In this document: positions 63,811-64,000 of the stretch, in pieces
Layout: every line of letters begins with the position of its first letter
Position numbering within the stretch: the first letter of the stretch is position 1
Source of the DNA: SZUA-36 sp963759155
GTDB lineage: Bacteria > Pseudomonadota > Gammaproteobacteria > Xanthomonadales > SZUA-36
Direction of reading: 5' to 3'
Length of the DNA stretch: 64,000 bases
Assembly: GCA_963759155.1 (NCBI GenBank)
Contig: CAVWXX010000005.1
Location: forward strand, 576,722-640,721
Notes under the pieces: generated by a model
Seen by the model: the letters and a program-made list of their open reading frames with translations, nothing else
Databases searched by the model: none
What the model was told of the DNA's origin: nothing
Position numbers and translations under genes: made by a program

Positions 63811-64000
63811 TTATATGTCCCCAGTAGGTGAAAAACTAGGCTGCATAGTGAAGTGTTAGATGGGTCTTTGCTTGACCTACGTTGCCAAAGTATTGACAGA
63901 AGGGGTTTTTACTAGATAAGCCTGTTTGTCAGTTTTTAATCAGTCTGCACAGACCAGCCACACTTGCCTTAAGGTCTAGTCATTAAGGCGAGAAAAACCT

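Overview
The window looks like the chromosome of a gammaproteobacterium. This is inferred from gene families (RND pump, LamB-type porin, YchJ, BtuE-type peroxidase, Trp-rich TIGR02450 protein, SUMF1 and TIR/TPR membrane proteins) and from dispersed REP-like palindromes built on a GGGGTCAGAGT core. No rRNA, tRNA, integrase, transposase gene, prophage or CRISPR array was seen, so the assignment rests on protein families only.

Layout. 1-38.8 kb is backbone, with good coding density and intact genes: a truncated patatin-like lipase at the edge, an EF-hand protein, an RND efflux operon, a TIR-TPR signalling protein with a small partner, and a zinc-finger/MFS gene followed by two exported ureohydrolases. 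Next come housekeeping enzymes (SDR, PhzF, flavin reductase, glutathione peroxidase, thioredoxin), a LamB-like porin, an FMN-dependent dehydrogenase, an amidohydrolase with one frameshift, a CPBP protease, a SUMF1-hydrolase fusion, an exported HIT protein and an NDH-2-like enzyme. Toxin-antitoxin modules (higBA; DUF4160 plus an HTH partner) and REP palindromes lie between them.

38.8-44.8 kb is a recombination patchwork. It holds a 360-bp direct duplication, a 113-bp element with 15-bp perfect inverted ends in two copies, pieces of a PIN toxin gene and of a DUF2779 gene, palindromes with GGCCGGATACATTT arms, and four toxin-antitoxin or orphan antitoxin loci. One toxin has been destroyed by an internal deletion while its antitoxin stays intact.

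45-62.5 kb is an AT-richer defence island. It holds a PD-(D/E)xK nuclease pair, an HsdR fragment, a DRT1-type reverse transcriptase-nitrilase gene with about six frameshifts, MazG-like plus DUF2075 genes, a broken DUF3883 nuclease gene containing a ten-G tract, and an HNH-DGQHR protein. It also holds an EcoRII/SsoII-type restriction-modification locus (methyltransferase and endonuclease frameshifted, Vsr intact) and a divergent pair made of a DUF429 protein and a methyltransferase-HNH fusion. Frameshifts cluster in particular genes while neighbours are clean, which points to selective decay rather than uniform sequencing error. The window ends with a secreted beta-rich protein.

The most unusual items are: (1) the exported ureohydrolase pair, in which the first member has lost three of six metal ligands and the second keeps all six, downstream of an MFS transporter carrying zinc ribbons; (2) the intact methyltransferase-HNH fusion divergent from DUF429; (3) the TIR-TPR operon with an unknown small first gene; (4) the decayed defence genes, with a recognisable SsoII-type operator still in place.
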